Positions 15,543 to 24,687 of a stretch of DNA of 26,930 bases are shown here, piece after piece; the first letter of the stretch is position 1; each line of letters opens with the position of its first letter. Source of the stretch: Magnetococcales bacterium (GTDB lineage Bacteria > Pseudomonadota > Magnetococcia > Magnetococcales > Magnetaquicoccaceae); contig JADGCR010000005.1 in the NCBI GenBank assembly GCA_015228895.1, positions 1 to 26,930 on the forward strand, written 5' to 3'. A program made the position numbers and the translations under genes. The notes beneath the pieces are model-generated. The model searched no databases. It saw only the letters and a list, made by a program, of their open reading frames with translations, and had not been told where the DNA came from.

Positions 15543-16842
15543 TCCCCGTCGTATCGCCGTGGAGGCGGTGGTGCGGGTGATGCGGGATGGTTTGGCTCTG
15601 GAGTTGAACGAGGCCCATCTGTCCGTGCTGGAGGCGCGGGATCGCGCTTTGGCCATGGAGATCGCCACCGGCACCCTGCGTCATCTCTCCCTGCTGGACG
15701 CGCTCCTGAGCGCCTGCATGGAGCGCCCGTTACCCAAGGGACGTCATTTTTTGTGGGGGGTGCTGCGCACGGCCCTGTACCAGGCGCGCTGGCTGCGCAT
15801 ACCCGCCCGTGCGGCCATACACGAAGCGGTGGAACTGGTCAAAGCCTCCCCGGACCGCCCCCGCGCCGGATTTGTCAACGCCCTGTTGCGCCGTGCCGCT
15901 CTTCTGGAGCCGGAGACGATTCTGGCCGGCATCGGGGATGGCATCGCCCGTCTGGCTGTGGAGACGGCCCATCCGGAATGGTTGGTGCGGCGTTGGGTGG
16001 ACACGGTTGGTCTGGAGAGAACGCGGCAGCGGCTGGAGGCGGGGAACAGGCCGGCCTCACTGGTGTTGCGGGCCAATGGACTGGTGATGGATCAGGCCCG
16101 GTTGCTGGCCGCGGTTGGGGGTGAGGCCGTGGGACCGGAAGGGGTGCGGGTGGAGTCTGGTTCCGTGGAGGCGTTGCCCGGCTACCGGGAGGGGTGGTTC
16201 GCGGTGCAGGATGGGGCCGCCCAGTGGGTTGCCCGCCTGTTGCGTCCCCAACCTGGAGAGGCGCTGCTGGATGTATGCGCCGCCCCTGGCGGCAAGACGG
16301 CCCATTTGGCGGCTCTGGCCCAGGGTCAGGCGGCGATTCTGGCGGTGGATCGGAGCACGACCCGTTTGCGGCGTTTGCAGGAGACCATGACCCGGTTGGG
16401 GGTGCCAGGGGTGGAGGTGCTGGCGGGAGACGCCACGGACCCGGAGCTGTTGTCCGGTCGCCTTTTCGACAAGGCGTTGGCGGACGTGCCGTGTACCGGA
16501 ACCGGGGTGATTCGCCGTCATCCGGACATCAAATGGCGACGCACGGCAGACGATCCTGTCCGCATGGCGGCGTTGCAGCAACGGATCCTGACAGCCACCG
16601 CCCTGCGCGTGCGTCCAGGGGGAGTGCTGGTCTACGCGGTCTGTTCTTTGGAGCCTGAGGAGGGGGAAGAGCAGATTGGCCATTTTCTGGCCTCCCATCC
16701 CCATTGGGTGCGCCAGCCCATCACCCTGGAGGAGGGGGTTCCCCAGGGGACCATCACCCCCGACGGGGATTTCCACACCGAACCGGGCCGGGAAGGGATG
16801 GACGGATTTTTTGTCTCCCGTCTGAAGCGTCAGAACGGATAA
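15529..16842 (+). CDS. rsmB: 16S rRNA m5C967 methyltransferase RsmB
   Basis: 437 residues from the ATG at 15529, overlapping the rpe end by 14 bases; the frame is open to 15406, but family similarity starts here. Residues 5-130 form the NusB-like RNA-binding domain. The SAM methyltransferase domain follows at about 170-437: [12 protein letters not shown] (250-261), the PC motif [19 protein letters not shown] (C322) and the nucleophile loop [11 protein letters not shown] (C372). It methylates a 16S rRNA cytosine during 30S assembly. Last gene of the htpX-rpe-rsmB operon, converging on pnp. Confidence 0.94.
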   Translation: MPRHNPRRIAVEAVVRVMRDGLALELNEAHLSVLEARDRALAMEIATGTLRHLSLLDALLSACMERPLPKGRHFLWGVLRTALYQARWLRIPARAAIHEAVELVKASPDRPRAGFVNALLRRAALLEPETILAGIGDGIARLAVETAHPEWLVRRWVDTVGLERTRQRLEAGNRPASLVLRANGLVMDQARLLAAVGGEAVGPEGVRVESGSVEALPGYREGWFAVQDGAAQWVARLLRPQPGEALLDVCAAPGGKTAHLAALAQGQAAILAVDRSTTRLRRLQETMTRLGVPGVEVLAGDATDPELLSGRLFDKALADVPCTGTGVIRRHPDIKWRRTADDPVRMAALQQRILTATALRVRPGGVLVYAVCSLEPEEGEEQIGHFLASHPHWVRQPITLEEGVPQGTITPDGDFHTEPGREGMDGFFVSRLKRQNG

Positions 16843-16878
16843 AAAAATGCCGGGCCTCTCGAACGAACAGCCCGGCAT
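16841..16878 (-). terminator. Intrinsic terminator of the rimP-pnp operon
   Basis: ATGCCGGGC (16847-16855) and GCCCGGCAT (16870-16878) form a perfect 9-bp stem with a 14-base loop. On the minus strand the stem is followed directly by a run of seven T. It lies 28 bases past the pnp stop and also touches the rsmB stop; only the minus strand has the T-run. Confidence 0.88.
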
Positions 16879-16884
16879 CGATGC

Positions 16885-16926
16885 TCAGAAATCCTTCACG
16901 GTCAATCAGAAATCCTTCATGGTCAA
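16885..16926 (-). repeat. 21-bp tandem duplication at the pnp 3' end
   Basis: Bases 16885-16905 and 16906-16926 are adjacent 21-bp copies with a single difference. The right copy encodes the last residues of PNPase (LTMKDF plus TGA). The left copy, just after the stop and in the same frame, would encode LTVKDF plus TGA. Confidence 0.9.
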
Positions 16927-18981
16927 TTTGACGCGACCCTGACGATCGACCTCCAACACCTTGACCTTGACCACATCCCCTTCCTTGATCACGTCCGACA
17001 CCTTGGCCACCCGCTGATTGGACAACTGCGAAATGTGCACCAGTCCGTCCTTGTTGGGGAGGATGTTGACAAACGCGCCGAAATCGGTGATGCGCACCAC
17101 CTTGCCCTCGTAGATGGCATCCTTCTCGACATCCGAAACAATGCCCTTGATGATCCGCTCCGCCGCCTTGGCGCTCTCCCCGTTGGCCGACGCGATGGAA
17201 ATGGTCCCGTCATCGGTGATGTCGATCTGACAGCCGGTCTCCTCGGTGATCCCGCGAATCACCTTGCCACCCGTGCCGATGACATCGCGAATCTTGTCCG
17301 GATGGATCTTCATGGTGAAAATCCGTGGCGCGTAGGGGGACATCTCGGCGCGCGGCTCGGTCATCGTCTTTTGCATCTCGCCCAGAATGTGCAAACGACC
17401 CTCCCGCGCCTGCCGCAGGGCAACCGCCATGATCTCCCGGTTGATGCCGGTGATCTTGATGTCCATCTGCAACGCGGTGATCCCCCGGGCGTTGCCGGTC
17501 ACCTTGAAATCCATGTCGCCGAAATGATCTTCGTCGCCCAGAATGTCGGACAGCACCGCGAACCGCTCCCCCTCCTTGACCAACCCCATGGCGATGCCCG
17601 CCACCATGGACTTCAGGGGAACCCCCGCGTCCATCATGGCCAGTACCGAACCGCATACCGTGGCCATGGAGGAGGATCCATTGGATTCGGTGATCTCGGA
17701 GGTCACCCGCAACGTGTACGGAAAGGCCTCCAGATCCGGCAGAATCGCCGCCAGGGCGCGGGCCGCCAACTTGCCATGACCGATCTCGCGCCGACCCGGC
17801 GCTCCCAGACGACCCGTCTCGCCCACGGAGTAGGGAGGGAAGGTGTAGTTCAGATAAAAACGCTCACGGGTTTCGCCCAGCAAACCCTCGACGATCTGCT
17901 CGTCCCGCTTGGAACCCAGGGTCACCGTGGCCAACGCCTGGGTCTCGCCACGGGTGAACAGGGCGGAACCATGCACCCGGGGCAGGACCGTAACCTCGCT
18001 GGAAATGGGACGCACCTGGGTCAGGGTCCGTCCGTCGATGCGCAAGCCGCCGGAGAGAATCCGCTCCCGGATCACCTCGGACTCCAGGGCGTGACAGACA
18101 TTCTTGATCTCCCCCGCCAGCGCCTTGTCCCCATTGCTCAGGGCATCCGCCGCCTCCTGCTTGAGGGCGGCGGCCCCGTTCTGCCGCTCCATTTTGTCGG
18201 CGATTTCATACACCGCGCGCATCCGCTCCAGGTAACCGGAACGCAAGGCGCTCTCCAACTCGACGTTGCGCGCCAGGGGGGGAGGCTCCCGCCGGGGCTT
18301 GCCGCACTCTGCCGCCAGCTCCCGGATGGCCTGCACCACCGGCTGATACCCCTCGAAACCGAACATGACCGCAGCCAGCATCTCCTCCTCGGTGAGAAAG
18401 TCCACCTCGGACTCCACCATGGTCACCGCATCCCCGGTACCCGCCACCACCAGATCCAGACGACTGCTGGCCATCTGTTCCGTGCTGGGATTGAGCACAT
18501 ACCGACCATCGACATATCCCACCCTAGACCCGGCGATGGGACCATCGAAGGGCAGACCCGAGATGGCCAGCGCCGCCGAGGCGCCCACCATGGCGGGAAT
18601 GTCCGCGTTGTTCACCCCGTCGAAGGAGAGCACCGTCGCCACCACCTGGGTGTCCAGGGTGTAGCTCTTCGGAAACAGGGGACGCAAAGGCCGATCGATG
18701 AGACGGGAAGTCAACGTCTCCTTGTCCGACGCCCTGGTCTCCCGCTTGATGAATCCACCGGGAATCCGTCCCGCCGCCCAATATTTTTCCTGATAATGCA
18801 CGCCCAACGGCAGGAAATCGGCACCGGGACGGCTCTCCTTCTCCGCCGTGACCGCGACCAGAACCATGGTCTCCCCATAGGTGACCAGAACCGCTCCATC
18901 CGCCTGACGGGCGATGCGCCCCGTCTCCATGGTTAAAATCTCTTGACCAAATTGAACGCTCTTTTTATGTATGTCAAACAT
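16906..18981 (-). CDS. pnp: Polyribonucleotide nucleotidyltransferase (PNPase)
   Basis: 691 residues from the ATG at 18981 ([12 protein letters not shown], the usual family start); another ATG at 18999 adds six residues and has no better ribosome site. PNPase degrades RNA 3'-to-5' with phosphate and is part of the degradosome. It has two RNase PH cores (about 10-140 and 310-540), the second with the catalytic stretch [28 protein letters not shown]. They are followed by a KH domain ([17 protein letters not shown]) and an S1 domain ([28 protein letters not shown]). It ends right after S1, without the long acidic tail that some homologues have. It follows rpsO in the operon, and a hairpin in the gap may mediate autoregulation. 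Confidence 0.96.
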   Translation of the reverse strand: MFDIHKKSVQFGQEILTMETGRIARQADGAVLVTYGETMVLVAVTAEKESRPGADFLPLGVHYQEKYWAAGRIPGGFIKRETRASDKETLTSRLIDRPLRPLFPKSYTLDTQVVATVLSFDGVNNADIPAMVGASAALAISGLPFDGPIAGSRVGYVDGRYVLNPSTEQMASSRLDLVVAGTGDAVTMVESEVDFLTEEEMLAAVMFGFEGYQPVVQAIRELAAECGKPRREPPPLARNVELESALRSGYLERMRAVYEIADKMERQNGAAALKQEAADALSNGDKALAGEIKNVCHALESEVIRERILSGGLRIDGRTLTQVRPISSEVTVLPRVHGSALFTRGETQALATVTLGSKRDEQIVEGLLGETRERFYLNYTFPPYSVGETGRLGAPGRREIGHGKLAARALAAILPDLEAFPYTLRVTSEITESNGSSSMATVCGSVLAMMDAGVPLKSMVAGIAMGLVKEGERFAVLSDILGDEDHFGDMDFKVTGNARGITALQMDIKITGINREIMAVALRQAREGRLHILGEMQKTMTEPRAEMSPYAPRIFTMKIHPDKIRDVIGTGGKVIRGITEETGCQIDITDDGTISIASANGESAKAAERIIKGIVSDVEKDAIYEGKVVRITDFGAFVNILPNKDGLVHISQLSNQRVAKVSDVIKEGDVVKVKVLEVDRQGRVKLTMKDF

Positions 18982-19017
18982 ATGCTCTATGATATCCATT
19001 AGGTATGTGGTGAGTCC

Positions 19018-19057
19018 TGATCCGCAGGGCGCTGGTTTGGCCGCGCCTTGCGGATCA
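19018..19057 (-). promoter_or_regulatory. rpsO-pnp intergenic hairpin (possible RNase III/PNPase control site)
   Basis: Arms 19018-19032 and 19043-19057 pair over 15 positions with one G-U wobble on the minus-strand RNA and a 10-base loop. No T-run follows, so it is not an intrinsic terminator. It lies 36 bases ahead of the pnp start, where E. coli has the RNase III-processed stem used in pnp autoregulation. The structural analogy is inference. Confidence 0.65.
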
Positions 19058-19105
19058 GAAACGAAGATGAAAACATCTTTAAGCTTGCAAAAAGGCCAGG
19101 TCTTG

Positions 19106-19375
19106 TTACTTGCGCAAATTCAACCGTTTGATCAAAACCTGATACCGCTCCACATTCTGCCCCTTGACATAAGTAAGCAGACGCCGCCGCAAACCCACCA
19201 TTTTCAACAACCCCCGACGGGAGTGATGATCCTTGATATTGCTGCGTAAATGCTCGGTCAGATTGTTGATCCGCTCGGTCAACAACGCGACCTGCACCTC
19301 CGGGGAACCGGTATCTCCGGGTTTGAGGGCATATTCCTTGATGACTTCCTGCTTGCGTTCCTGGGTAATCGACAT
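19106..19375 (-). CDS. rpsO: 30S ribosomal protein S15
   Basis: 89 residues, the standard length. Binds 16S rRNA helices in the 30S platform. The family blocks [24 protein letters not shown] and [23 protein letters not shown] are intact. The ATG follows TAGGAG at 9 bases. It stands 51 bases after truB and ahead of pnp, the usual order; a short CCTG/CAGG hairpin with a T-rich tail lies in the gap but looks too weak to end transcription. Confidence 0.97.
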   Translation of the reverse strand: MSITQERKQEVIKEYALKPGDTGSPEVQVALLTERINNLTEHLRSNIKDHHSRRGLLKMVGLRRRLLTYVKGQNVERYQVLIKRLNLRK

Positions 19376-19426
19376 CGGTTACACTCCTATTGTGGCATAA
19401 AGGTTGATCAAAAATGACCTGTTTTT

Positions 19427-20362
19427 TCAGGCAACATGGAACAGACGTTTCGGAGTGCACAACCGTCGTCCAGCGGCGTCCAGCCCCTGTCCGATCAGGC
19501 CGATGGCCCCGAACTGTCCTTCCTGGGACAGCAGGCGCACCGAACCCGATTCCACACTGTCCGCATCGATCCAGGTTGCCTGGCCGTTCATGATCCGGTT
19601 CCAGGCCTCCAACCGCAATCGTAACGCCGGGATGTCGTCCAGCGCCCGATCCACGGGCATAAGCATTTCCTGCAAATCCCCTTTGGCGACGGCTTGCGCC
19701 AACGCCTCCAGGGTGACGCACTCCCGCAACTCAAATCCCAGGGCCTTGGTGCGCAGCAGACGTTCCAGATAGGCCAGAGACCCCAGATCCCGCCCCAGAT
19801 CCCTGGCCAGGGAGCGCATGTAGGTTCCCTTGCTGCACCGCACATCGACCACGGCCACGCCGTCGTGGTACTCCAGAAGTTCCAACTGATGGAACACCAC
19901 CCGCCGCGGTTCCAGAATGACGATCTCCCCGCGCCGCGCCCGCTCGTAAGCCCGTTCCCCATCCACGTGAATGGCGGAATAGATGGGGGGAACCTGATCC
20001 CGCTCCCCGAGATAAGCCGACAAAACCGTTTGCAGGCGCTCCCGGTCGGGCAGCGGGGCGGTGCCCGGGGTGAGGATCCCCGTGGGGTCGCCCGTATCCG
20101 ACTCGGCTCCGAAACGGATCCAGCAACGATACGCCTTGTCCCCTTCCAGCACCAGTGACAACGTTTTGGTGGCCTCCCCCATGGCCACGGGCAGAACCCC
20201 TTCGGAAAACGGGTCCAGGGTGCCCCCGTGACCGGCCTTGGCGGCCTTGGTGATGTGGCGCACCTGCTCCACCACCCGGGTGGAGGTCAATCCCGCTTCC
20301 TTATGGATCGCCAGCCAACCATGAATGACGGTGGCCCCGCGTCTCCTCTGTCCCTGCCTCAT
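19427..20362 (-). CDS. truB: tRNA pseudouridine-55 synthase TruB
   Basis: 311 residues from the ATG at 20362, which overlaps the rbfA stop as ATGA; an open upstream frame to 20815 lies inside rbfA and ylxP. It converts U55 in the T-loop of tRNAs to pseudouridine and also acts as a tRNA chaperone. The motifs are IHKEAGLTS near the start, the catalytic Asp50 in GHGGTLDPFSEGVLPVA, the substrate Tyr block DKAYRCWIRFG, and KGTYMRSLARDLG. A short C-terminal extension (about 250-311) resembles a PUA-type domain. Confidence 0.95.
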   Translation of the reverse strand: MRQGQRRRGATVIHGWLAIHKEAGLTSTRVVEQVRHITKAAKAGHGGTLDPFSEGVLPVAMGEATKTLSLVLEGDKAYRCWIRFGAESDTGDPTGILTPGTAPLPDRERLQTVLSAYLGERDQVPPIYSAIHVDGERAYERARRGEIVILEPRRVVFHQLELLEYHDGVAVVDVRCSKGTYMRSLARDLGRDLGSLAYLERLLRTKALGFELRECVTLEALAQAVAKGDLQEMLMPVDRALDDIPALRLRLEAWNRIMNGQATWIDADSVESGSVRLLSQEGQFGAIGLIGQGLDAAGRRLCTPKRLFHVA

Positions 20363-20772
20363 GATGCCTGCTCGCCTGTATCGGACGGGTGGGATGGGTC
20401 GGTCGGATCGGCGCCTTCCCCGGTGAGAGGAGGGATGTGAATGGTTTTCAGAAGTCGTTCCATCTGATCGCCACGGTCGAAGGAGAGGTCGGGTTGAAAG
20501 CGCAATTCCGGGGCGTGGCGCAATCCAAGGGTGCGTCCCACACGGGCGCGCATGAAACCGGACGCCCGCTTCAGGCCCGCCAGGACACTCTCCACATCCT
20601 GGCCCATGACCGTGAAAAAAATCATGGCGTGCTGCATGTCCCGACTCAGGGTCACATCGGTGATGGAGATCATGCTCAGGGACAAGAGGGGATCGTGCAC
20701 CTCTCCACGTTGCAACATGTCGGCCAGCTCCTTGCGGATTTGACCCCGGACCCGATCCACGCGAATGGTCAT
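20359..20772 (-). CDS. rbfA: 30S ribosome-binding factor A
   Basis: 137 residues. RbfA binds the immature 30S subunit near the 5' helix of 16S rRNA and is needed for late maturation and cold growth. The KH-like fold is seen in RVRGQIRKELADMLQRG, then ISITDVTLSRDMQHAMIFFTVMG and LRHAPELRFQPDLSFDRGDQMERLL. About 20 disordered residues follow (Pro/Asp/Ser-rich). It overlaps both neighbours by 4 bases (ylxP TGA with rbfA ATG, rbfA TGA with truB ATG), so translation is coupled throughout. Confidence 0.94.
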   Translation of the reverse strand: MTIRVDRVRGQIRKELADMLQRGEVHDPLLSLSMISITDVTLSRDMQHAMIFFTVMGQDVESVLAGLKRASGFMRARVGRTLGLRHAPELRFQPDLSFDRGDQMERLLKTIHIPPLTGEGADPTDPSHPSDTGEQAS

Positions 20773-21056
20773 GCGAGCATCTCCACCCGGTAGTCGGACA
20801 GAACGCCCTCCCCACTGGTATCGATGAAGCTCACCACCTTCTGCAAACGGCTCTGCAACACACCCACCTCGTTGCCTACCGCAGAAAACCCCAATCCGGC
20901 CCGATCCGTCCGCTCCATCTCATCCACCTCGGCGGCCGCCACCTGAAAACGATGGCGGATTCTTTCCAGCAGCCCCTTGACCACGCTGCGTTTCTCTTTC
21001 AGGGAGCGCACACCCGGCAACTCCAGACGCACCTCCAACACCCCGACGCGCATCAT
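20769..21056 (-). CDS. ylxP: DUF503 family protein YlxP
   Basis: 95 residues from the ATG at 21056 (a second ATG follows directly), with GAGGTGG upstream. The family pattern is clear: VGVLEVRLELPGVRSLKEKRSVVKGLLERIRHRFQVAAAEVD in the first half and DRAGLGFSAVG followed by SRLQKVVSFID in the second. It is a small ferredoxin-like alpha/beta protein, commonly encoded between infB and rbfA; a ribosome-assembly role is suspected but not settled. It starts 11 bases after the infB stop and overlaps rbfA by 4 bases. Confidence 0.9.
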   Translation of the reverse strand: MMRVGVLEVRLELPGVRSLKEKRSVVKGLLERIRHRFQVAAAEVDEMERTDRAGLGFSAVGNEVGVLQSRLQKVVSFIDTSGEGVLSDYRVEMLA

Positions 21057-21067
21057 GGCCCGCCACC

Positions 21068-23959
21068 TCACGAGGAAATGGTCGCCCGCACCTCTTCGCG
21101 CGTAAAGGCTTCCAGGATGTCCCCCACCCGCAAATCGGAGTATTTCTCCAGACTGATGCCGCACTCCACGCCGTCGCGCACCTCTTTCACGTCATCCTTG
21201 AACCGCTTCAGGGCGTGAATGGTGCCCACATGCACCACCACATCGTCCCGCAACAGACGCATGTAGGCCTGTTTGGTGATCACCCCGTCCAGCACCATGC
21301 AGCCCGCCACCAGTCCCACCTTGGAGATGCGGAACAGCTCCCGCACCGTGGCGCGACCCTGAACGACCTCCTTGAGGATGGGTGAAAGCTTGCCCTCCAT
21401 GGCGCTGGTCACGTCGTCCACCAGGTCGTAGATCACCGAGTAGAAACGCATGTCCACCCGTTCCCGTTTGACCAGTTCCCGCGCCTTGGCGTCGGCCCGC
21501 ACATTGAAGCCCACCACCAGGGCGTGGGAGGCGACCGCCAGCATGACATCCGATTCGGTGATGCCACCCACCGCGGAGTGGATGATGTTGACGCGGATCT
21601 TTTCGTGGGTGATCTTGAGCAGGGCGTCCGCCACCGCTTCCACCGATCCCTGCACGTCGGCCTTGATCACCACCTTGACCTCGTCCACCTCTCCCTGCTT
21701 GATCTGGTCGAACAGGTCATCCACCTTGGTGGGCAACTGTTTGGCCATTTCCTGTTCCTTGTTCTTGCGCATGCGGAAGGCGGCGATCTCCTTGGCGCGG
21801 CGTTCGTCGGGGATGGTGATCAGATCGTCTCCCGCGGCGGGCACCCCGGAAAGGCCGATGACCTCCACGGGCATGGAGGGCAACGCCTCCAGGATCGACA
21901 GCCCCTTGTCGTTCAGCAGGCCACGAATCTTGCCCCATTCGGAGCCGACCACGAAGTAATCCCCCACCCGCAACACCCCGTTGACCACCAGACAGGTGGC
22001 CACCGCGCCCCGTCCCTTGTCCAGCTTGGCCTCGATGATGTAGCCACGGGCCTTTTTGCCGAAATTGGCGCGCAGATTGAGCATCTCCGCCTGGATCAGG
22101 ATCATCTCCTTGAGTTCCTCGATCCCGATGCCGGCCTTGGCGGAAACCTTCATGAAAATGACATCCCCGCCCCACGCCTCCGGCACCAGGCCATGATCGG
22201 TCAACTGCTGCATCACCCGGTCCGGATTGGCGTTGGGCCGGTCGATCTTGTTGATGGCCACCACGATGGGCACCCCCGCCGCCTTGGCGTGGTTGAGGGC
22301 CTCGATGGTTTGGGGCATCACCCCGTCATCCGCCGCCACCACCAGCACCACGATGTCCGTCACCTTGGCGCCTCTGGCCCGCATCGCGGTAAAGGCGGCG
22401 TGACCGGGGGTATCCAGGAAGGTGATGGAAGCCCCGTCCTCCAGGGCCACCTGATAGGCTCCGATATGCTGGGTGATCCCTCCGAACTCCCGGGCCGCCA
22501 CATCGGTCTTGCGGATGGCGTCCAGCAGGGAGGTCTTGCCGTGGTCCACATGGCCCATGATCGTCACCACCGGCGAACGTATGGTCAGATCCTTGTCCAG
22601 GTCGTTGCTGTCCGCCAGTTCCGCCTCGATGGCGGCTCCTTCGGAGATGGTCTTGGGCCGATGCCCCAGCTCCTCCACCACCAGCACCGCCGTATCCTGG
22701 TCCAGAACCTGGTTGATGGTGACCATCATCCCTTGCGCCATGAGACGCTTGATCACCTCGGAAGACTTGATGGCCATGCGATTGGCCAACTCACCCACGG
22801 TGATGACCTCCGGGATGATCACGTCCCGCAACACCGGCTGCTGGGCGGCCTCGAACCGGCCACCCCGGCGGGTGGGCAGACGGACCCCCTTGCGGATGGG
22901 CAACTGTTTTTCCTGGGGAGCGGCGACGACCGACTTCTTTCCCTTGCGTTTGACCTTGGTTTTGAGGGTCTCCCGTTGCGGGGCCTCGACCCCGGTGGTC
23001 ACGGTGGCGCGCCGCTCGTCCAGCTGACGTTTCTGTTCCCGCAGCTCGTTGAGTTGGGTGAGCCGTTTGGCCACGAGGATTTCCGTCTTTTTGCGCGCCA
23101 GATCCTCCCGTTGGGCACGGGTGAGGTTCTTGGGCTGCTCCTCCTTGGTCTCGCCCGCGGCGGGCCTGGGGGCGGGGAGCACTCCGGCCACGATACCGGC
23201 CACGGGGGGACGGGAGGCCGCACCGCCGGCCATCTCGGCCACCGCCACGGGCGGGGGTTCGATGGTGTACTCCGGCTGACTTTTGACCACCGGAGCCGGG
23301 GTCTGCTCTCTGGCGGGCGCCTTCTCCACGAAGGCGGGTCTGGCCCCACGGGCAGGCTCCTTTTCGGACGGGAGCGCGACCGGCTCCTCGGGGGCGGGAG
23401 GCTTCCGGGTCTGTCCCGCCTCCGCCTTGGCCTGTTCCGCCGCCAGACGTTCCGCCTCCCGGCGTTCCGTTTCCCGACGTTCCGCTTCCAGGCGCACAAC
23501 CCGCTCCTGTTCCAGACGCAGGGCCTCCTGTTCGAGTCTGGCCCGTTCGGTCTGCTCCCGCAACAGGGACTCCTGCTCCTGAGTCTCCTGGAACGAAATC
23601 CGTTCCGCCGGGGTCATCGGGGTGAGGATGTGCTGCTTCCTGTCCTTGGGAAAGGACTCTTCCGCCATCATCGCCGCCGGAACGCGACCGCCGCCGGCCT
23701 CCTGACCGCCAGCCAGCTTGTCCCGCTGAACGCCGAGCGTGTCCGAGTCATCGCCGGTGCTTTTCACGAAGGTCTTTTTCTTGCGAACCTCCACGACGAC
23801 GCTTTTGCTCCGGCCATGGGAGAAATTCTGCTTGATGGAGCCTCCCTCAACCGTTTTGCGCAGCACAATACGGCGCGGGGCCTTCAATTTCAGACGAGCG
23901 CCCTCTCCACCATCATTATCATCACTGTTCTTCAAATCGCTCAACAGAACCTTCTCCAC
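21068..23959 (-). CDS. infB: Translation initiation factor IF-2
   Basis: 963 residues from a GTG at 23959. A TAA lies two codons upstream, so the protein cannot extend further. A TTG at 23944 with GGAGAAGG 5 bases before it is a serious alternative start. IF-2 is the GTPase that places initiator tRNA on the 30S subunit. Order of parts: a basic N-terminal stretch, a charged coiled coil (about 125-185, Glu/Arg-rich), a Pro/Ala-rich linker to about 270, a second coiled segment, and the IF2N-type domain (about 383-432). The G domain follows with GHVDHGKT (469-476), DTPGH (516-520) and NKID (570-573), then the C-terminal domains. It lies between ylxR and ylxP. Confidence 0.95.
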   Translation of the reverse strand: MEKVLLSDLKNSDDNDGGEGARLKLKAPRRIVLRKTVEGGSIKQNFSHGRSKSVVVEVRKKKTFVKSTGDDSDTLGVQRDKLAGGQEAGGGRVPAAMMAEESFPKDRKQHILTPMTPAERISFQETQEQESLLREQTERARLEQEALRLEQERVVRLEAERRETERREAERLAAEQAKAEAGQTRKPPAPEEPVALPSEKEPARGARPAFVEKAPAREQTPAPVVKSQPEYTIEPPPVAVAEMAGGAASRPPVAGIVAGVLPAPRPAAGETKEEQPKNLTRAQREDLARKKTEILVAKRLTQLNELREQKRQLDERRATVTTGVEAPQRETLKTKVKRKGKKSVVAAPQEKQLPIRKGVRLPTRRGGRFEAAQQPVLRDVIIPEVITVGELANRMAIKSSEVIKRLMAQGMMVTINQVLDQDTAVLVVEELGHRPKTISEGAAIEAELADSNDLDKDLTIRSPVVTIMGHVDHGKTSLLDAIRKTDVAAREFGGITQHIGAYQVALEDGASITFLDTPGHAAFTAMRARGAKVTDIVVLVVAADDGVMPQTIEALNHAKAAGVPIVVAINKIDRPNANPDRVMQQLTDHGLVPEAWGGDVIFMKVSAKAGIGIEELKEMILIQAEMLNLRANFGKKARGYIIEAKLDKGRGAVATCLVVNGVLRVGDYFVVGSEWGKIRGLLNDKGLSILEALPSMPVEVIGLSGVPAAGDDLITIPDERRAKEIAAFRMRKNKEQEMAKQLPTKVDDLFDQIKQGEVDEVKVVIKADVQGSVEAVADALLKITHEKIRVNIIHSAVGGITESDVMLAVASHALVVGFNVRADAKARELVKRERVDMRFYSVIYDLVDDVTSAMEGKLSPILKEVVQGRATVRELFRISKVGLVAGCMVLDGVITKQAYMRLLRDDVVVHVGTIHALKRFKDDVKEVRDGVECGISLEKYSDLRVGDILEAFTREEVRATISS

Positions 23960-24010
23960 CGGTTAAATACCCATCCGGTATACAATACCCCGGTCCCTAA
24001 AGACCCATTC

Positions 24011-24664
24011 TCAACCAGGGGAGACCTGCCTTCCGTTCCCCCGGAACCCTTTTGAACCCTTGATCTCCTGCCTTGCTTCCACAACCTGCGTAAAAGACCG
24101 CCAACGCGCGGCGTCGATGCGAATTCTTTGTATCACTCCGGAGTTGGTCACCGCCGCCAGAGCCACCAGGCGTCCCCCCCAGATGGTGCCCAACTGCTCC
24201 CGGTTCAAGACTTCCAGAACCTCGATGCCGTCGTTGTCCCTCAGAAGATGGGTCAATTTGTCCCGAATCGAGCCGGCATCCGTGGCCAGCAGCACCAGGG
24301 GGTGGTGACCGTGCTTCAGCAGCTCCTCCACCTCCCGCAGACCCACCTTGCAACCGCCCGCGCGACGGGCCAGACCCACACCTTCCAGAAGACGCTGCAA
24401 CAGACTCGATTGCAGACGCGCCAGCAAGATCCCGATCTCCTCCCCGGCCGTCTTGTGCCTGGCCAGCAGGGCCGTCACCCGCGCCGGATCCGGGGTGACA
24501 TAAATCCCCCGTCCCGGCAACCGCCCCGCCAGATCCTCGGTCAGGCGACCCTGGGGGTCGGCGACCAGCCGCAACAGGAGTTCCCTGGGTCTGCGGTTGC
24601 GCGTGATGGCGCAACGGCGCATGGGATTGCCGCGATCTTCATCGGTCTGCGCTGTGGCGTTCAC
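24011..24664 (-). CDS. ylxR: YlxR (DUF448) RNA-binding protein fused to an L7Ae-like domain
   Basis: 217 residues from a GTG at 24664, preceded by CAGGAG at 9 bases. The frame stays open to a TTG at 24709 inside nusA, and an ATG at 24622 is a shorter option. Residues 15-65 are the YlxR fold (MRRCAITRNRRPRELLLRLV and LAGRLPGRGIYVTPD). Residues 85-175 resemble the L7Ae/L30e RNA-binding fold (LLEGVGLARRAGGCKVGLREVEELL, then PLVLLATDAGS). The fusion is common in alphaproteobacteria, while Bacillus has two separate genes (ylxR, ylxQ). A role in RNA metabolism or as a nucleoid-associated regulator has been proposed for YlxR. It lies between nusA and infB, 51 bases before infB. Confidence 0.88.
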   Translation of the reverse strand: MNATAQTDEDRGNPMRRCAITRNRRPRELLLRLVADPQGRLTEDLAGRLPGRGIYVTPDPARVTALLARHKTAGEEIGILLARLQSSLLQRLLEGVGLARRAGGCKVGLREVEELLKHGHHPLVLLATDAGSIRDKLTHLLRDNDGIEVLEVLNREQLGTIWGGRLVALAAVTNSGVIQRIRIDAARWRSFTQVVEARQEIKGSKGFRGNGRQVSPG

Positions 24665-24687
24665 TCTGGCAGACTCCTGGTTGCCCA

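Noticed and set aside
19418..19431. CCTG/CAGG stem with T-rich tail between truB and rpsO
   Set aside because: A 4-bp stem is too weak; rpsO probably continues the same transcript.
21524..24055. An 843-codon open frame on the plus strand opposite infB
   Set aside because: Low-complexity His/Gly/Leu/Asp composition, antisense to a clear IF-2 gene; long antisense frames are common at this GC content.
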